Of a DNA stretch of 64,000 nucleotides, positions 42,913-51,886 are shown piece by piece. Every line of letters begins with the position of its first letter. Position 1 is the stretch's first letter. The translations under genes and the position numbers were made by a program. The notes under the pieces were generated by a model, which worked only from the letters and a program-made list of their open reading frames with translations, was not told the origin of the DNA and ran no database searches. Source of the stretch: Chlorohelix sp037138995 (lineage in GTDB: Bacteria; Chloroflexota; Chloroflexia; Chloroheliales; Chloroheliaceae); the NCBI RefSeq assembly GCF_037138995.1, contig NZ_JBAXHI010000019.1:5423-69422 (forward strand), given 5' to 3'.

Positions 42913-44316
42913 TCAAGTACGAGTTGTAGGTGAGTGAGTAACAGGCGGGGTTGTAGGTGAGGGAGCAGCAGTAGTACCGATTGTACTGCTTGCAATTACG
43001 GTAGTCTTGGAAGGCTCGGTTGTTGGAGATACCGAAGGAGTAGGTGTAAAAGGAGGCAAAGTGGGAATAGGCGTTGCCGTAGGCTGAGGTACTATTCTAA
43101 CCGTAACAGTGGGAGAGTTTATAACTTTAAGACCATCCGGCGCAGTTATCTTAACAGGCATATCCGAATATACTCCAACTCCCTTACCTTCCAGATTTAC
43201 CTCTACCTTAACTTCTTCCAGTTTGAATTGTTTTTGTTGTAAGTCTTGGAATACCTTATAAGGTCCGCTAAGAGTTATAGTAACAAGGCTCGGTGTAATA
43301 TCATAGCGCAAGCCGGGACCAATATTAATTTGTTGTACTTGATATTCCAAACTGGTCGAAAAATCTAACGGTAAAATAGCAATCCGTACTTTGGCGCGTT
43401 TATTATCGGCGGAGACTAATACATTCTTTGGTTGCACCAAAGCAACGTCAAGCACAATATCGCTGTTTGCGCCATTCACATCTACCGGTTCTGTTTCGAT
43501 ATAATTAATCTGGCTTATTATATTAGGCTCGCCAAAAATAGTTACAAATTGAGGGTCGCGAGAGGCTGAGCCAACAACATAACCCAAAGCGGGTTGCCCG
43601 ACTGTCGTTACCCGGATAGGTACATCTCTATTCTGGAAATTCGGATTTACTCTTATATCTACCGTTGCCGTATCTGGATTAACTCTTACCTGATCCAGTT
43701 TTAATTCTATATCATTTGCGCCGAGCAATACGATACCGGTGGTACGTGCCACCAACGATAAGTTCCGATTTGAAACATCTACACGTGCCACTGCACGTTT
43801 CACTTGTGCTACCTGACTGTCAGGTCCGGATATCTCTATCATTGCTGGCGTAATCTTAATATCGCTGAGTGTATAATCAGGCGACACTTCACCTACTGGC
43901 TGAACTTCCGCTTTGAGATTCGAGATTTTTATTTCCTCAACCTGAATTTCAATCTTTTCAGGTTTTATACTGTAGCGCACCCCATCGGGAACACGCAACT
44001 CCATTTTGAACTGGTCGGTTGTTGGTTTGGTAAGCTTGGTAAGATCGACAAAAGGCTTTAGAGAACTTGAAGTGATACTGGTTAGCTTATCTCGTGGTCC
44101 ACTTACGGTTACTGTAACAGATTCTTTTATATTAGTATTGCGAACAATAAGGTTGGTTGCGGAAGGATTGCGAACTTCCACAGGAATACCATCGTAAGTA
44201 TTGGTCTGTTCCGGGTACACTGTCAAACTTACATATCCCCATACAAATAACGCTAATATCAATGCAAGAGCTAAGCGTCCAAGTTTGAAATTTTTGAAAC
44301 CAGTTAGAAAGTCCAT
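42913..44316 (-). CDS. cdaR: CdaR-like YbbR-domain regulator of the diadenylate cyclase
   Basis: 467 residues: one N-terminal TM (LGRLALALILALFVWGYVSLTV) and an extracytoplasmic part with about four YbbR repeats (EQTNTYDGIPVEVRN.. VTVSGPRDKLTSI; AEVQPVGEVSPDYTLSDIKITPAMIEISGP; RDVPIRVTTVGQPALGYVVGSASRDPQFVTIFGEP; VEVNLEGKGVGVYSDMPVKIT). The tail is low-complexity Thr/Pro/Ser (PTATPIPTLPPFTPTP), probably a wall or surface linker. In Firmicutes CdaR modulates CdaA from outside. Here it starts 11 nt after dacA. Confidence 0.9.
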   Translation of the reverse strand: MDFLTGFKNFKLGRLALALILALFVWGYVSLTVYPEQTNTYDGIPVEVRNPSATNLIVRNTNIKESVTVTVSGPRDKLTSITSSSLKPFVDLTKLTKPTTDQFKMELRVPDGVRYSIKPEKIEIQVEEIKISNLKAEVQPVGEVSPDYTLSDIKITPAMIEISGPDSQVAQVKRAVARVDVSNRNLSLVARTTGIVLLGANDIELKLDQVRVNPDTATVDIRVNPNFQNRDVPIRVTTVGQPALGYVVGSASRDPQFVTIFGEPNIISQINYIETEPVDVNGANSDIVLDVALVQPKNVLVSADNKRAKVRIAILPLDFSTSLEYQVQQINIGPGLRYDITPSLVTITLSGPYKVFQDLQQKQFKLEEVKVEVNLEGKGVGVYSDMPVKITAPDGLKVINSPTVTVRIVPQPTATPIPTLPPFTPTPSVSPTTEPSKTTVIASSTIGTTAAPSPTTPPVTHSPTTRT

Positions 44317-44327
44317 AGGAAGAGAAA

Positions 44328-45299
44328 TTACCCGCTTTTTTTTGTAGTCTTGGAAGCAATTTTGGATTGGATGTTGTTAGGGGTGTTAGCCGTAGCTTCG
44401 GGGTCACCTTCTCCGGTTAATTCCTTCGAAAAAAAATGTGTCAACGAAGCCAGCGTTGAGTTGGAAACCTGACGTATTCGCCGCTTGCTATCTTGTCCTC
44501 GGTTAGCTACCAGCAAAGCAATTAGCATGTCGGTTAACTCTTCCCGCTTCAAGTTGCTATGAAGTCTGCCAGAAACAGCCACCGAAACAGTTCCGGTTTC
44601 CTCACTTATAACTATTGCTACTGCATCACTATTTTCGCTAATCCCCAGTGCTGCCCGGTGTCTTGTTCCGTAATGTTGCTGAATACTGGTATTATCGGTG
44701 AGCGGTAAAATCGCGGCTGCTGCCACAATTTGGTCACCTCTTATAATCACCGCGCCATCATGCAAAGGAGTATTTGGGACAAAAATATTAACCAATAGTT
44801 GTTCGGAGACTAGACCTTCTACCAAAACCCCGTGACTTTTAGTTATGACATCCTGTAAACCGGTACCGCGCTCTATTACAAATAGTCCGCCCCATTGTTG
44901 CGAACTTAAAGTGTAACAGGTTTTGACCACTTCCGAAATCATTAGACGGATGGCGTTTTCAGTTCGTTGGGTAAGAGGGCGATTGAACCAATCACTGGTA
45001 TGCCCGATTTGCTCAAGGGCGCGTCGTATTTCAGGGGCAAAAACTACCGGAATAGCAACCAAAATAGCCGGTAAGGAATTTATAACCAAAAAACGCAATA
45101 CCTGAAATGGCCAGATATTGACGATTATCAATAAAGAAACTATTAGGATAATCGCTCCTCGCATTAATACCAGAGCGCGTGTACCCTGTAGCAGCGATAG
45201 CAGCCCATAAATTAACAGAGCTACTATTATAATTTCAATGGCTGCCACCAAGTCAAGCCTAGAAAAAAGGCTTGCCAGCAATCCCAACAGTGCGTCCAT
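44328..45299 (-). CDS. dacA: Membrane-bound diadenylate cyclase (CdaA/DacA)
   Basis: Makes c-di-AMP from two ATP. 323 residues: three N-terminal TM helices (about 18-88), then the DAC domain with GLFVIERGTGLQD, TPLHDGAVIIRGDQIVAAAAILPL (Asp181-Gly182-Ala183), GTRHRAALGISENSDAVAIVISEETG (Arg213-His214-Arg215) and SVAVSGRL. Both catalytic motifs, DGA and RHR, are intact, so it should be active. The C-terminus is longer than usual (about 70 polar residues, SKELTGEGDPEATANTPNN). It sits between a large TPR gene and cdaR. Confidence 0.96.
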   Translation of the reverse strand: MDALLGLLASLFSRLDLVAAIEIIIVALLIYGLLSLLQGTRALVLMRGAIILIVSLLIIVNIWPFQVLRFLVINSLPAILVAIPVVFAPEIRRALEQIGHTSDWFNRPLTQRTENAIRLMISEVVKTCYTLSSQQWGGLFVIERGTGLQDVITKSHGVLVEGLVSEQLLVNIFVPNTPLHDGAVIIRGDQIVAAAAILPLTDNTSIQQHYGTRHRAALGISENSDAVAIVISEETGTVSVAVSGRLHSNLKREELTDMLIALLVANRGQDSKRRIRQVSNSTLASLTHFFSKELTGEGDPEATANTPNNIQSKIASKTTKKSG

Positions 45300-45351
45300 G
45301 CATTCTCAAATCCGAAGCCGAAGCGAACGGGCTAGTATAAAATCAAACGAA

Positions 45352-48300
45352 TCATTTAACTTGTTCTTGCCCAAGTTGCCCGACTTCTACAGCCTTCTGC
45401 TTAGCCTGTTCCTGTAAATTTTTTGCTCTTTCATTTGTCGGTTCACGTTTTAATATTTGCCCGTATAAGCGGTAGGCTTCCCCGAATCTGTTTACATTTT
45501 TCAGAACATCCGCCAAGGTAAAGTAAGCACGGGTATCATCGGGTGTTAGCGCAATAACCTGATGAAGTGCGCCGATAGCTTCTTGAGGATTACCGTTTTG
45601 AAGGCAAATTTGGGCAATAGTGCGCTGTTCTTCGATTGCATCTTTGAGCCGTCCCGCCAAAATATGAATATTTACCAATTGCTGGCGAGCTTCAATATCA
45701 GCAGGAGCAATGCGTACAATCCGGTCATAAAGGTCATAAGCTTTTTGCTGATTATTCATCATCATGTAAACTTCAGCACCTTTTTGCAAGCTGCGTACCG
45801 CATCTTTCATACGCCCGTTTTTACGCTGCAACTCTGCCAGTTCCTCGAGTTCAGCCATCCCCTGTTCGGTCATACCACGCTGCAAATATACTTGGCTAAG
45901 CTTGTCCCTCACTTCAATTCGGTTAGGGGCAATACGCTCCATTTCCTTGAGTACATCAATCATATTTTCAACTTGATTAAGCTTCTCAAAATGGTCAGCC
46001 AGTTCGCCTAATTCTGCTAATGCATCCGGCAATTGTCCCTGCTCGAAAAATAGCTCTGCCAGTTGAAAATAAACGTCTCTTTCATAAGGCAACAAACGTT
46101 TGACGGTTCGCAACGCTTTAATTGCATACTCTGATTGTCCTTGTGCGCCAAAAGCCTTTGCCAATTTACGATAAATGACAGATTGCGAAGGTATAGAGCC
46201 ATATCGGAAATTAGAAGGCGCAAAATTTTGCACGTCCACTTTATCCATATAAGAAACCACCTTGCTAAGAGCTTCTACTGCATCGGCATATCGGCTTTTA
46301 TCAAGATAGATTTGCCCCAATTCCCAACTAGCCAGCAATTCATAATCGCGATTTGAGAGAGAGCCGGAAGAAGAACGTATTGTCTCCTCTAATGAACGTA
46401 TAGCAAGTTGCCATAGTTGCGATTCAATATACAAACAGCCAATGGCATAGCTAATGCCGGGGTTGTTGAATACTATTTGGGCTTGCCTATATTCCGCAAT
46501 CACTTTTTCGCGGATAGTCTTATCCTGCCCAATTACATCCAGCACACTTTTGAAGCTTGTCCAACGAACATCGCCTTGATCTGTAATAAAAATAGTTATG
46601 TTAAGCAAGCATAAAGCTCGTAAATTATACGGCTCTAGTTCAAGGGCGCGTCTAAATTCGGCAAGAGCTTCATTATGTCGCTCAAGTTGGTTAAGCAACT
46701 CACCGTATTTTAGCCTAATTGGAGCGCTACTAGGCGCAAGGCTTCGCAACTTGCGACATTCTTCGAGGGCGCGATCAAGTTGTCCACTACGGATAGCGCC
46801 TTCAATACTATCGAGTAATAATTCTGCGGCTTCCTCCTTAAAACCATTGGTCATCAAGAGGTTGGCGAGTTTTCCGCGCAGTGCCATATTTTGTGGGCTG
46901 ATAGTAGCCAACCGCCGAAATGACCAGATTGATTTTTCAGAATCGTTACGCAAGTTATAGAGATCAACAATAAACTGATATTTTACACGCGCATGTTCAA
47001 GCCAACCCTTTTTAATAAAGATTTCAGCCAGAATGGCTTGTGCGGGCAGATAATTCGGGAAATAGCGTATAAGCTCATGTGAAGCATCTATTGCCGCTTG
47101 CAATAAATCCCGCTTCATAAACTCTTCTGCTGCCCGAAGATATGGACCCGCATATTGATTTATATCGAGATTTATTAGTCCGGTAGGGAATACTGAAAGA
47201 ATTTGCAGCTTTCTACCGGAGTCTTCTGCAGCAACAGTTTTAGCAGGCTCGTTATCCTCATCTGATAACGTTTCAAAATCTTCCTCGTCCGGATTCTGGC
47301 TAGGTTTGGAGAAAGTAATTGTAGCGCTATAACCCGGAATTTGGGAAGTATCAAGCAACTCTTCGCCAAATTTGCTTTCTTGCCCCAAATTGGTAGTGGT
47401 TGTACTACTTACTATCGGTTCTTCCGGCACAAACTTTGGCGCAACTGGCGGGTTCAGTTCACGCGCTCTGACAAGGGCAAGCCCAGTTTTTTCGGTTTTG
47501 AAATTATTCTCGCGAATGAAATCTGCCAACCTCTGGTAAAGAAGAGTTGCGCCGGGTATATCGCCTTTCTTCTCATAAGTATCAGCGGTAATCTCATACA
47601 TGTCCACCAATTCGTCAACGGAGTTCTCATCAATATTAGAGAGGTCAATGCTGCTTAATGCAAATTCATAAGCTTTAACCGCTTGGTCATATTGATTTAT
47701 ACCTTCATGAGCCTGTCCAAGCGAAAAATAAGCAGATGCAGCATAATCAGAATCTTTGGCAGCTTTGGTAAGGTTTGGAATGGCTTGTTCAAATTGATGT
47801 TCCTGAATATAAAGTTGACCGAGGCTGTAATAAACATCAGCGCGGTCAGCCCCTGCCTCAATAGCCATTTCATAATGGCGGATTGCAAGACCTGCTTCTC
47901 CGCGTTCAAGATATAATTCGGCATCTGTTATTAGTTTGGTCGCATCCGAAACTGGCATTATTTCAACCGACGGCTCAGGTTGTACAACCGGAGTTGGGGG
48001 AATGGGTTCAAGCGCAGGAGATTCAAATGTCTCGCTAAACACAGGCAAGTCATCTAATGAGGGCAGGTCGGCGGTACTAATTTCTATCCGGTTTCCGCCT
48101 TCAAGCTGATTTATTAGAGTTGGGGCATCCTTGTTATTCGAGTCAAGCTTTAAAACATCGTTAAGTATCTCAAGTGCTTGCGTATTATCAGTTTTGCGAA
48201 TATAGTATTTCGCAAGTTCAACCCCAACTGCTGCTGCCGAAGGATTATCGCCTTGATTTACATAGATTTCGATAATGTCATAATAAGCTTCAGTGCGATT

Positions 48301-48681
48301 TTCATCTAATGCAATAATATCGCTGAGTGCTTCAATCTGTACAACCGATTGATTATTTTCACGGGCTATATCACGTAAACGAAAGAATATAGCTATTGCA
48401 TCTTCAATGCGTTCAAGCTTTGCCAAAGATTCGGCATAGCCTCGTAAAATACTAGGGTCTTTCGCCCGTAATTTGGCGAGAGGCTCAAACTGAATCAGTG
48501 CTTGCTCTACTCTACCCATTTGTAGTAAAGAAAGAGCAACTCCATACCGAGCATCCAAATCTTTCTTGAATTCGGTAGCAGCACGATAGTATTCGCGTAG
48601 AGCTTGGTCCCATTGGTTTTTATCCCGGAACTCGCGCCCACGCGACATAGCTTCATCGAATATTTGCCTGTTTTCAGCCAT
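45352..48681 (-). CDS. Large tetratricopeptide-repeat protein
   Basis: 1109 residues with no TM or signal peptide, and many TPR-type helical pairs across its length, e.g. WDQALREYYRAATEFKKDLDARYGVALSLLQMGR, GLAIRHYEMAIEAGADRADVYYSLGQLYIQE, HNEALAEFRRALELEPYNLRALCLL and ETIRSSSGSLSNRDYELLASWELGQIYLD. It is split by an acidic low-complexity region (about residues 205-245 and 430-490, DEEDFETLSDEDNEPA). Expected to be a cytosolic protein-interaction scaffold. It is the first gene of the unit leading into dacA and cdaR (52-nt gap), so a link with c-di-AMP or envelope control is plausible but inferred. Confidence 0.9.
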   Translation of the reverse strand: MAENRQIFDEAMSRGREFRDKNQWDQALREYYRAATEFKKDLDARYGVALSLLQMGRVEQALIQFEPLAKLRAKDPSILRGYAESLAKLERIEDAIAIFFRLRDIARENNQSVVQIEALSDIIALDENRTEAYYDIIEIYVNQGDNPSAAAVGVELAKYYIRKTDNTQALEILNDVLKLDSNNKDAPTLINQLEGGNRIEISTADLPSLDDLPVFSETFESPALEPIPPTPVVQPEPSVEIMPVSDATKLITDAELYLERGEAGLAIRHYEMAIEAGADRADVYYSLGQLYIQEHQFEQAIPNLTKAAKDSDYAASAYFSLGQAHEGINQYDQAVKAYEFALSSIDLSNIDENSVDELVDMYEITADTYEKKGDIPGATLLYQRLADFIRENNFKTEKTGLALVRARELNPPVAPKFVPEEPIVSSTTTTNLGQESKFGEELLDTSQIPGYSATITFSKPSQNPDEEDFETLSDEDNEPAKTVAAEDSGRKLQILSVFPTGLINLDINQYAGPYLRAAEEFMKRDLLQAAIDASHELIRYFPNYLPAQAILAEIFIKKGWLEHARVKYQFIVDLYNLRNDSEKSIWSFRRLATISPQNMALRGKLANLLMTNGFKEEAAELLLDSIEGAIRSGQLDRALEECRKLRSLAPSSAPIRLKYGELLNQLERHNEALAEFRRALELEPYNLRALCLLNITIFITDQGDVRWTSFKSVLDVIGQDKTIREKVIAEYRQAQIVFNNPGISYAIGCLYIESQLWQLAIRSLEETIRSSSGSLSNRDYELLASWELGQIYLDKSRYADAVEALSKVVSYMDKVDVQNFAPSNFRYGSIPSQSVIYRKLAKAFGAQGQSEYAIKALRTVKRLLPYERDVYFQLAELFFEQGQLPDALAELGELADHFEKLNQVENMIDVLKEMERIAPNRIEVRDKLSQVYLQRGMTEQGMAELEELAELQRKNGRMKDAVRSLQKGAEVYMMMNNQQKAYDLYDRIVRIAPADIEARQQLVNIHILAGRLKDAIEEQRTIAQICLQNGNPQEAIGALHQVIALTPDDTRAYFTLADVLKNVNRFGEAYRLYGQILKREPTNERAKNLQEQAKQKAVEVGQLGQEQVK

Positions 48682-48779
48682 ATTTTAATCCCAACCTTGC
48701 AGTCGCGGCAGTGTGGCGCGGAAATTTCATTGTATCCGGGCAATATTAATTATCTGCTCAACATAATTCTAGTAATTTA

Positions 48780-48788
48780 ATTATAGCA
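48780..48788 (-). promoter_or_regulatory. Extended -10 promoter for the TPR-dacA-cdaR operon
   Basis: Minus strand TG (48788-48787), C, TATAAT (48785-48780), identical to the plus-strand elements at 11509, 17740 and 22290. The leader would be about 90 nt. Confidence 0.5.
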
Positions 48789-48809
48789 TCAAGTGTAAAG
48801 GCATGAAAA

Positions 48810-48890
48810 GGCACAAGCACCACAAATTTTAGCGTTATTTCAAATCTTCTTTCTAGAATAGTTTTCCTGATTCTTCAAAGGGCTTGTGCC
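48810..48890. repeat. Long-range inverted repeat
   Basis: GGCACAAGC (48810-48818) and GCTTGTGCC (48882-48890) are perfect 9-bp complements 63 nt apart, between the TPR operon promoter and the end of the acylphosphatase gene. Meaning unknown. Confidence 0.4.
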
Positions 48891-48924
48891 GCTTTCCATT
48901 AAACTTAAAAGTTGCATCGTTAGC

Positions 48925-49224
48925 TCAATATCTCACTTCAAAACCGTGATAAGTTCCAGTAAAATCACTCCAGTCAATGCTAATTTCGCGTACTCTGGAG
49001 GGAGTTGGACCGGTGTACAACAAATCGAGTAGATTCTCAAGGTGGGCTTTATATCCTTCTGCTTCAAGCTCTACCATTGTGTGGTCAAAGCGATTATTGC
49101 GAACCCATCCGGTTAGTTCAAGTTTTGCAGCGTGGTATAAAACAAACTGGCGATAGCCTACCCCTTGCACCCGCCCATGCACTTGCGCTCTCAAATTTCG
49201 CTTCTGCGAGGTTTCATCATTCAT
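48925..49224 (-). CDS. acyP: Acylphosphatase
   Basis: Hydrolyses acyl phosphates. 99 residues, normal length. Seen: RAQVHGRVQGVGYRQFVLYHA with phosphate-binding Arg25, LTGWVRNN with catalytic Asn43, and VELEAEGYKAHLENLLDLLYTGP. GGAAGG lies 7 nt before the ATG on the minus strand. Single gene. Confidence 0.95.
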   Translation of the reverse strand: MNDETSQKRNLRAQVHGRVQGVGYRQFVLYHAAKLELTGWVRNNRFDHTMVELEAEGYKAHLENLLDLLYTGPTPSRVREISIDWSDFTGTYHGFEVRY

Positions 49225-49345
49225 TTTTTTGCCTTCCTGCTATTTATTCATCGTGCCAGAATTTCCCCTAGCAACTGGTTACATTTATTATCCATTTTAA
49301 ACTATAAATTTGTAGTAGAAAATACATGCAATAAAAAAATATCGG

Positions 49346-49354
49346 TGGTAGAAT
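49346..49354 (+). promoter_or_regulatory. Extended -10 promoter of the padR-exporter operon
   Basis: TG (49346-49347), G, TAGAAT (49349-49354), 50 nt before the padR ATG. The first of three ATATATCA repeats overlaps the -10, so a bound repressor would block RNA polymerase. Confidence 0.45.
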
Positions 49355-49386
49355 ATATCATGATAATATATCAGTGTGATATATCA
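49353..49386 (+). promoter_or_regulatory. Probable PadR operator: three ATATATCA repeats at 13-bp spacing
   Basis: ATATATCA occurs at 49353-49360, 49366-49373 and 49379-49386, exactly 13 bp apart. The first is followed by TGATAATATA (imperfect dyad), and the last lies in the perfect palindrome TGATATATCA (49377-49386). It overlaps the -10 and start site of the padR gene, which points to autoregulation. Confidence 0.65.
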
Positions 49387-49403
49387 GAATGAGATAAGAT
49401 GCT

Positions 49404-49958
49404 ATGTATGAACTAATAATACTCTCAATACTGTTAGGAACCCCGGCACATGGCTACCTGATAGCCAAGATAGTCAATAATGTGTTGGGACCTTACGCAA
49501 AAGTAAATAGTGGGAGGCTATACCCGCTACTGGCTAAATTAGAAAAAGAAGGCGCAATCGAAGCCATTGAGCCGGATTTAACTCAAAAAGAAAGTGGGCG
49601 GCAAACCAACGCTTACCGGATAACCGCTAAGGGGTCTCAGCTATTCCGGCGGTTAATGCTGGATACCTCCTCAAATCCCGGAGATTACCAGAAAATTTTC
49701 TGGCTAAAAGCCGCAATGATGGACACCCTTTCTCCCGATGAGCGCCTATTTTTGATTGAGCATTACATCAATTATTGCCAAGCGCATGTTCTTTACTTGA
49801 AAGCCAAATGTGAGGAATTAAAACATGGCTTATCTAGCCAAGAAATTCCTCAACATCGCTACTCAATTGTCCATGCCATTGAACATCGGGCGGTACATTG
49901 GCAACGCGAATTGGAATGGGGTGTCAGTTTAAAGCAACAAGAGTTAGTCGAACAGTGA
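49404..49958 (+). CDS. PadR-family transcriptional regulator
   Basis: 184 residues. N-terminal winged helix of the PadR type (YELIILSILLGTPAHGYLIAKIVNNV.. VNSGRLYPLLAKLEKEGAIEAI.. GRQTNAYRITAKGSQLF) and a C-terminal helical dimerisation domain (about 100-180), as in PadR subfamily 1 (VirA-like C-terminal domain). Such regulators typically repress an adjacent efflux gene until a drug binds. Here the exporter begins 42 nt downstream, and an unusual repeated operator lies directly upstream. Confidence 0.92.
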   Translation: MYELIILSILLGTPAHGYLIAKIVNNVLGPYAKVNSGRLYPLLAKLEKEGAIEAIEPDLTQKESGRQTNAYRITAKGSQLFRRLMLDTSSNPGDYQKIFWLKAAMMDTLSPDERLFLIEHYINYCQAHVLYLKAKCEELKHGLSSQEIPQHRYSIVHAIEHRAVHWQRELEWGVSLKQQELVEQ

Positions 49959-50000
49959 ATCTGGGGTTGAGCTTACCCCAATAAAAGCAGGAGAGTTAAA

Positions 50001-51704
50001 ATGCAGGTTACAAATAAGCATAAACCCGTGACAAGCGCTGAATCAGAAAATCAAGCGGTTATGCGCTTCCCAGACGGCAGACCAATTAACCCTTGGTTGG
50101 TGTTGGTCTCGCTGGTAATGGGACTATTTATGGCGTTACTGGATGGAACAATCGTAAATATCGCTTACAACGCCATTTCTACAGAGCTAAAATCGGATAC
50201 TATTACCACCAGTTGGGTATTAAATGCCTACAATCTCGTTTTCGCAGTGTTATTGGTCACAATGGGCAGACTTGCCGACCAATTCGGGCGCAAGCGGGTT
50301 TTTATGAGCGGTATGGTGCTGTTCACAATCGGTTCATTGCTTTGTGCGGTTGCTCCTAGCATTGAGTGGCTAATCGGCTTCCGGGCAGTACAGGGCATCG
50401 GCGCGGCGGCGTTAAATCCTATAAGCCTTGCCATTATCACCATTGTGTTCCCACCCGAAAAACGTGGTGCGGCTATCGGTATATGGGGAGCAATAACCGG
50501 TATGGCGATGGCGTTAGGTCCGATTATTGGCGGCTTCTTGGTAGATAATTATGATTGGCGTTCTATATTCTTTGTCAATATCCCGGTGTGCATAGTGGCA
50601 TTATTTATGGTGTGGCGCAATGTGCCGGAAAATCGTGACCCTAATACATCCAGTGCAATTGATTTGCCGGGTATGATTTTGCTTAGCGTCTCTCTGCTCT
50701 GTTTGGTACTGGCAATCATTAACGGCAATAGTTGGGGTTGGGGTTCAGCAGGAATTATTGGGATGTTCGTTGGCTCTGTGCTGGCAATGGCTCTTTTCAT
50801 CATAGTGGAGCTAAAGGAAAAACACCCTATTATTGATTTTAGCCTTTTCAGGATACGTAGCTTCATTGCCTCTAACTTTGCAATGTTCCTGTTTGGCATC
50901 GGTATTCAAGCCGGTATGTTAATGCTAGTGCTATACTTTATTACTTCCAGAGGCTACAACGAGCTTGAAGCCGCTTACGCGCTCTTGCCAATGCCGATTG
51001 CAGGCTTCATCACCTCCGGCGTGTTTGGGATGTTCAGCCGTAAAGCCAACTTGCGTTACGTAGCAATGGGTGGGTTAATAGTATCCGGTGTAGGTTTATT
51101 GAGCTTCTTTAGCTTGGATTACAACTCGGAGTATATTCAGGTCATATGGCGCGGTGTACTGGTAGGTATCGGGCTTGGCACCAGTTTCATGACCTTCTCA
51201 AATATCGTACTATCGGAAGTGCCACATTCTAAAGCAGGGGTGGGGAGTGGTGTGTTCAACACTTTCCGTCAAATCGGCTTTGCGTTGGGCGTAGCAATTA
51301 TGATTAGTTTCTTTGCCGGACAGGTCAAAGACAACATGGTTGATGCAAAGGCAAGAGTGGTAGAAATAATACGCAGCGATGCTACTATACCCGAAATTGC
51401 GCGTACTATGATTGTTCAACAATTTGATAAAATGGGCGCACAAGGCGGTGCAAGCATGCAAAGCGGTAAATCTCAAGCTTTTGACTTGGTAACAATGTCG
51501 AAGGGAATGCCGGGAATGGAAGCAATACAACCGCAACTTGCAGTTTTGAACACCAAAATTGGTAACGAGTTCAATAAAGCCAGCGTTGATGCTTTCCGTT
51601 ATACTTGGCTGTTAGGCGGTATATTTATCCTGCTAGGCGTGATACCGGCTTCATTCGCTCGACACCTAAAAAATGCGAAGCCTGAAGCAAGTTCAGGCGC
51701 ATAA
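50001..51704 (+). CDS. DHA2-family (EmrB/QacA) MFS multidrug exporter
   Basis: 567 residues with about 14 TMs. Signatures: LMALLDGTIVNIAYNAIS (motif D1 of DHA2), GRLADQFGRKRVFMSGM (motif A), RAVQGIGAAALNPISLAII and GAAIGIWGAITGMAMALGPIIGGFLVDNYDWRSIFFVNIP (motif C region). A roughly 90-residue Gly/Met/Gln-rich extracytoplasmic loop (MGAQGGASMQSGKSQ.. MSKGMPGMEAIQP) sits between the last two helices, as in many Gram-positive-type DHA2 pumps. AGGAGAG precedes the ATG. Drug/proton antiport is likely, under control of the upstream PadR protein. Confidence 0.93.
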   Translation: MQVTNKHKPVTSAESENQAVMRFPDGRPINPWLVLVSLVMGLFMALLDGTIVNIAYNAISTELKSDTITTSWVLNAYNLVFAVLLVTMGRLADQFGRKRVFMSGMVLFTIGSLLCAVAPSIEWLIGFRAVQGIGAAALNPISLAIITIVFPPEKRGAAIGIWGAITGMAMALGPIIGGFLVDNYDWRSIFFVNIPVCIVALFMVWRNVPENRDPNTSSAIDLPGMILLSVSLLCLVLAIINGNSWGWGSAGIIGMFVGSVLAMALFIIVELKEKHPIIDFSLFRIRSFIASNFAMFLFGIGIQAGMLMLVLYFITSRGYNELEAAYALLPMPIAGFITSGVFGMFSRKANLRYVAMGGLIVSGVGLLSFFSLDYNSEYIQVIWRGVLVGIGLGTSFMTFSNIVLSEVPHSKAGVGSGVFNTFRQIGFALGVAIMISFFAGQVKDNMVDAKARVVEIIRSDATIPEIARTMIVQQFDKMGAQGGASMQSGKSQAFDLVTMSKGMPGMEAIQPQLAVLNTKIGNEFNKASVDAFRYTWLLGGIFILLGVIPASFARHLKNAKPEASSGA

Positions 51705-51726
51705 ACATAATTTTTCTCCTTTCTCC

Positions 51727-51763
51727 GAGCAAGGGTGTAGCGAGGGCTATACCTTTGCTCTTT
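51727..51763 (+). terminator. Hairpin terminator after the exporter gene
   Basis: A 15-bp stem (51727-51741 with 51746-51760, two G-T pairs) capped by GAGG, 22 nt after the stop codon, followed by only TTTG. Strong hairpin but short U tract. Confidence 0.65.
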
Positions 51764-51820
51764 GTAAAAGCTAGAATAGAAGTGTTAGATTTTTTTTCAC
51801 TTCTAAAATAATCGGTACTG

Positions 51821-51829
51821 TGGTAAAAT
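51821..51829 (+). promoter_or_regulatory. Extended -10 candidate for glcDEF
   Basis: TG (51821-51822), G, TAAAAT (51824-51829), 57 nt before the glcD ATG. Confidence 0.4.
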
Positions 51830-51886
51830 GACGACAACTTCACCTTCATTCTGCAATAGAAACTGACGAAGGAGTCTCTTAACCCA

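Noticed and set aside
49353..49386. Short CRISPR-like or microsatellite repeat
   Set aside because: Three 8-bp units with 5-bp spacers over a promoter fit an operator. They are too short and too few for CRISPR, and no cas genes are present.
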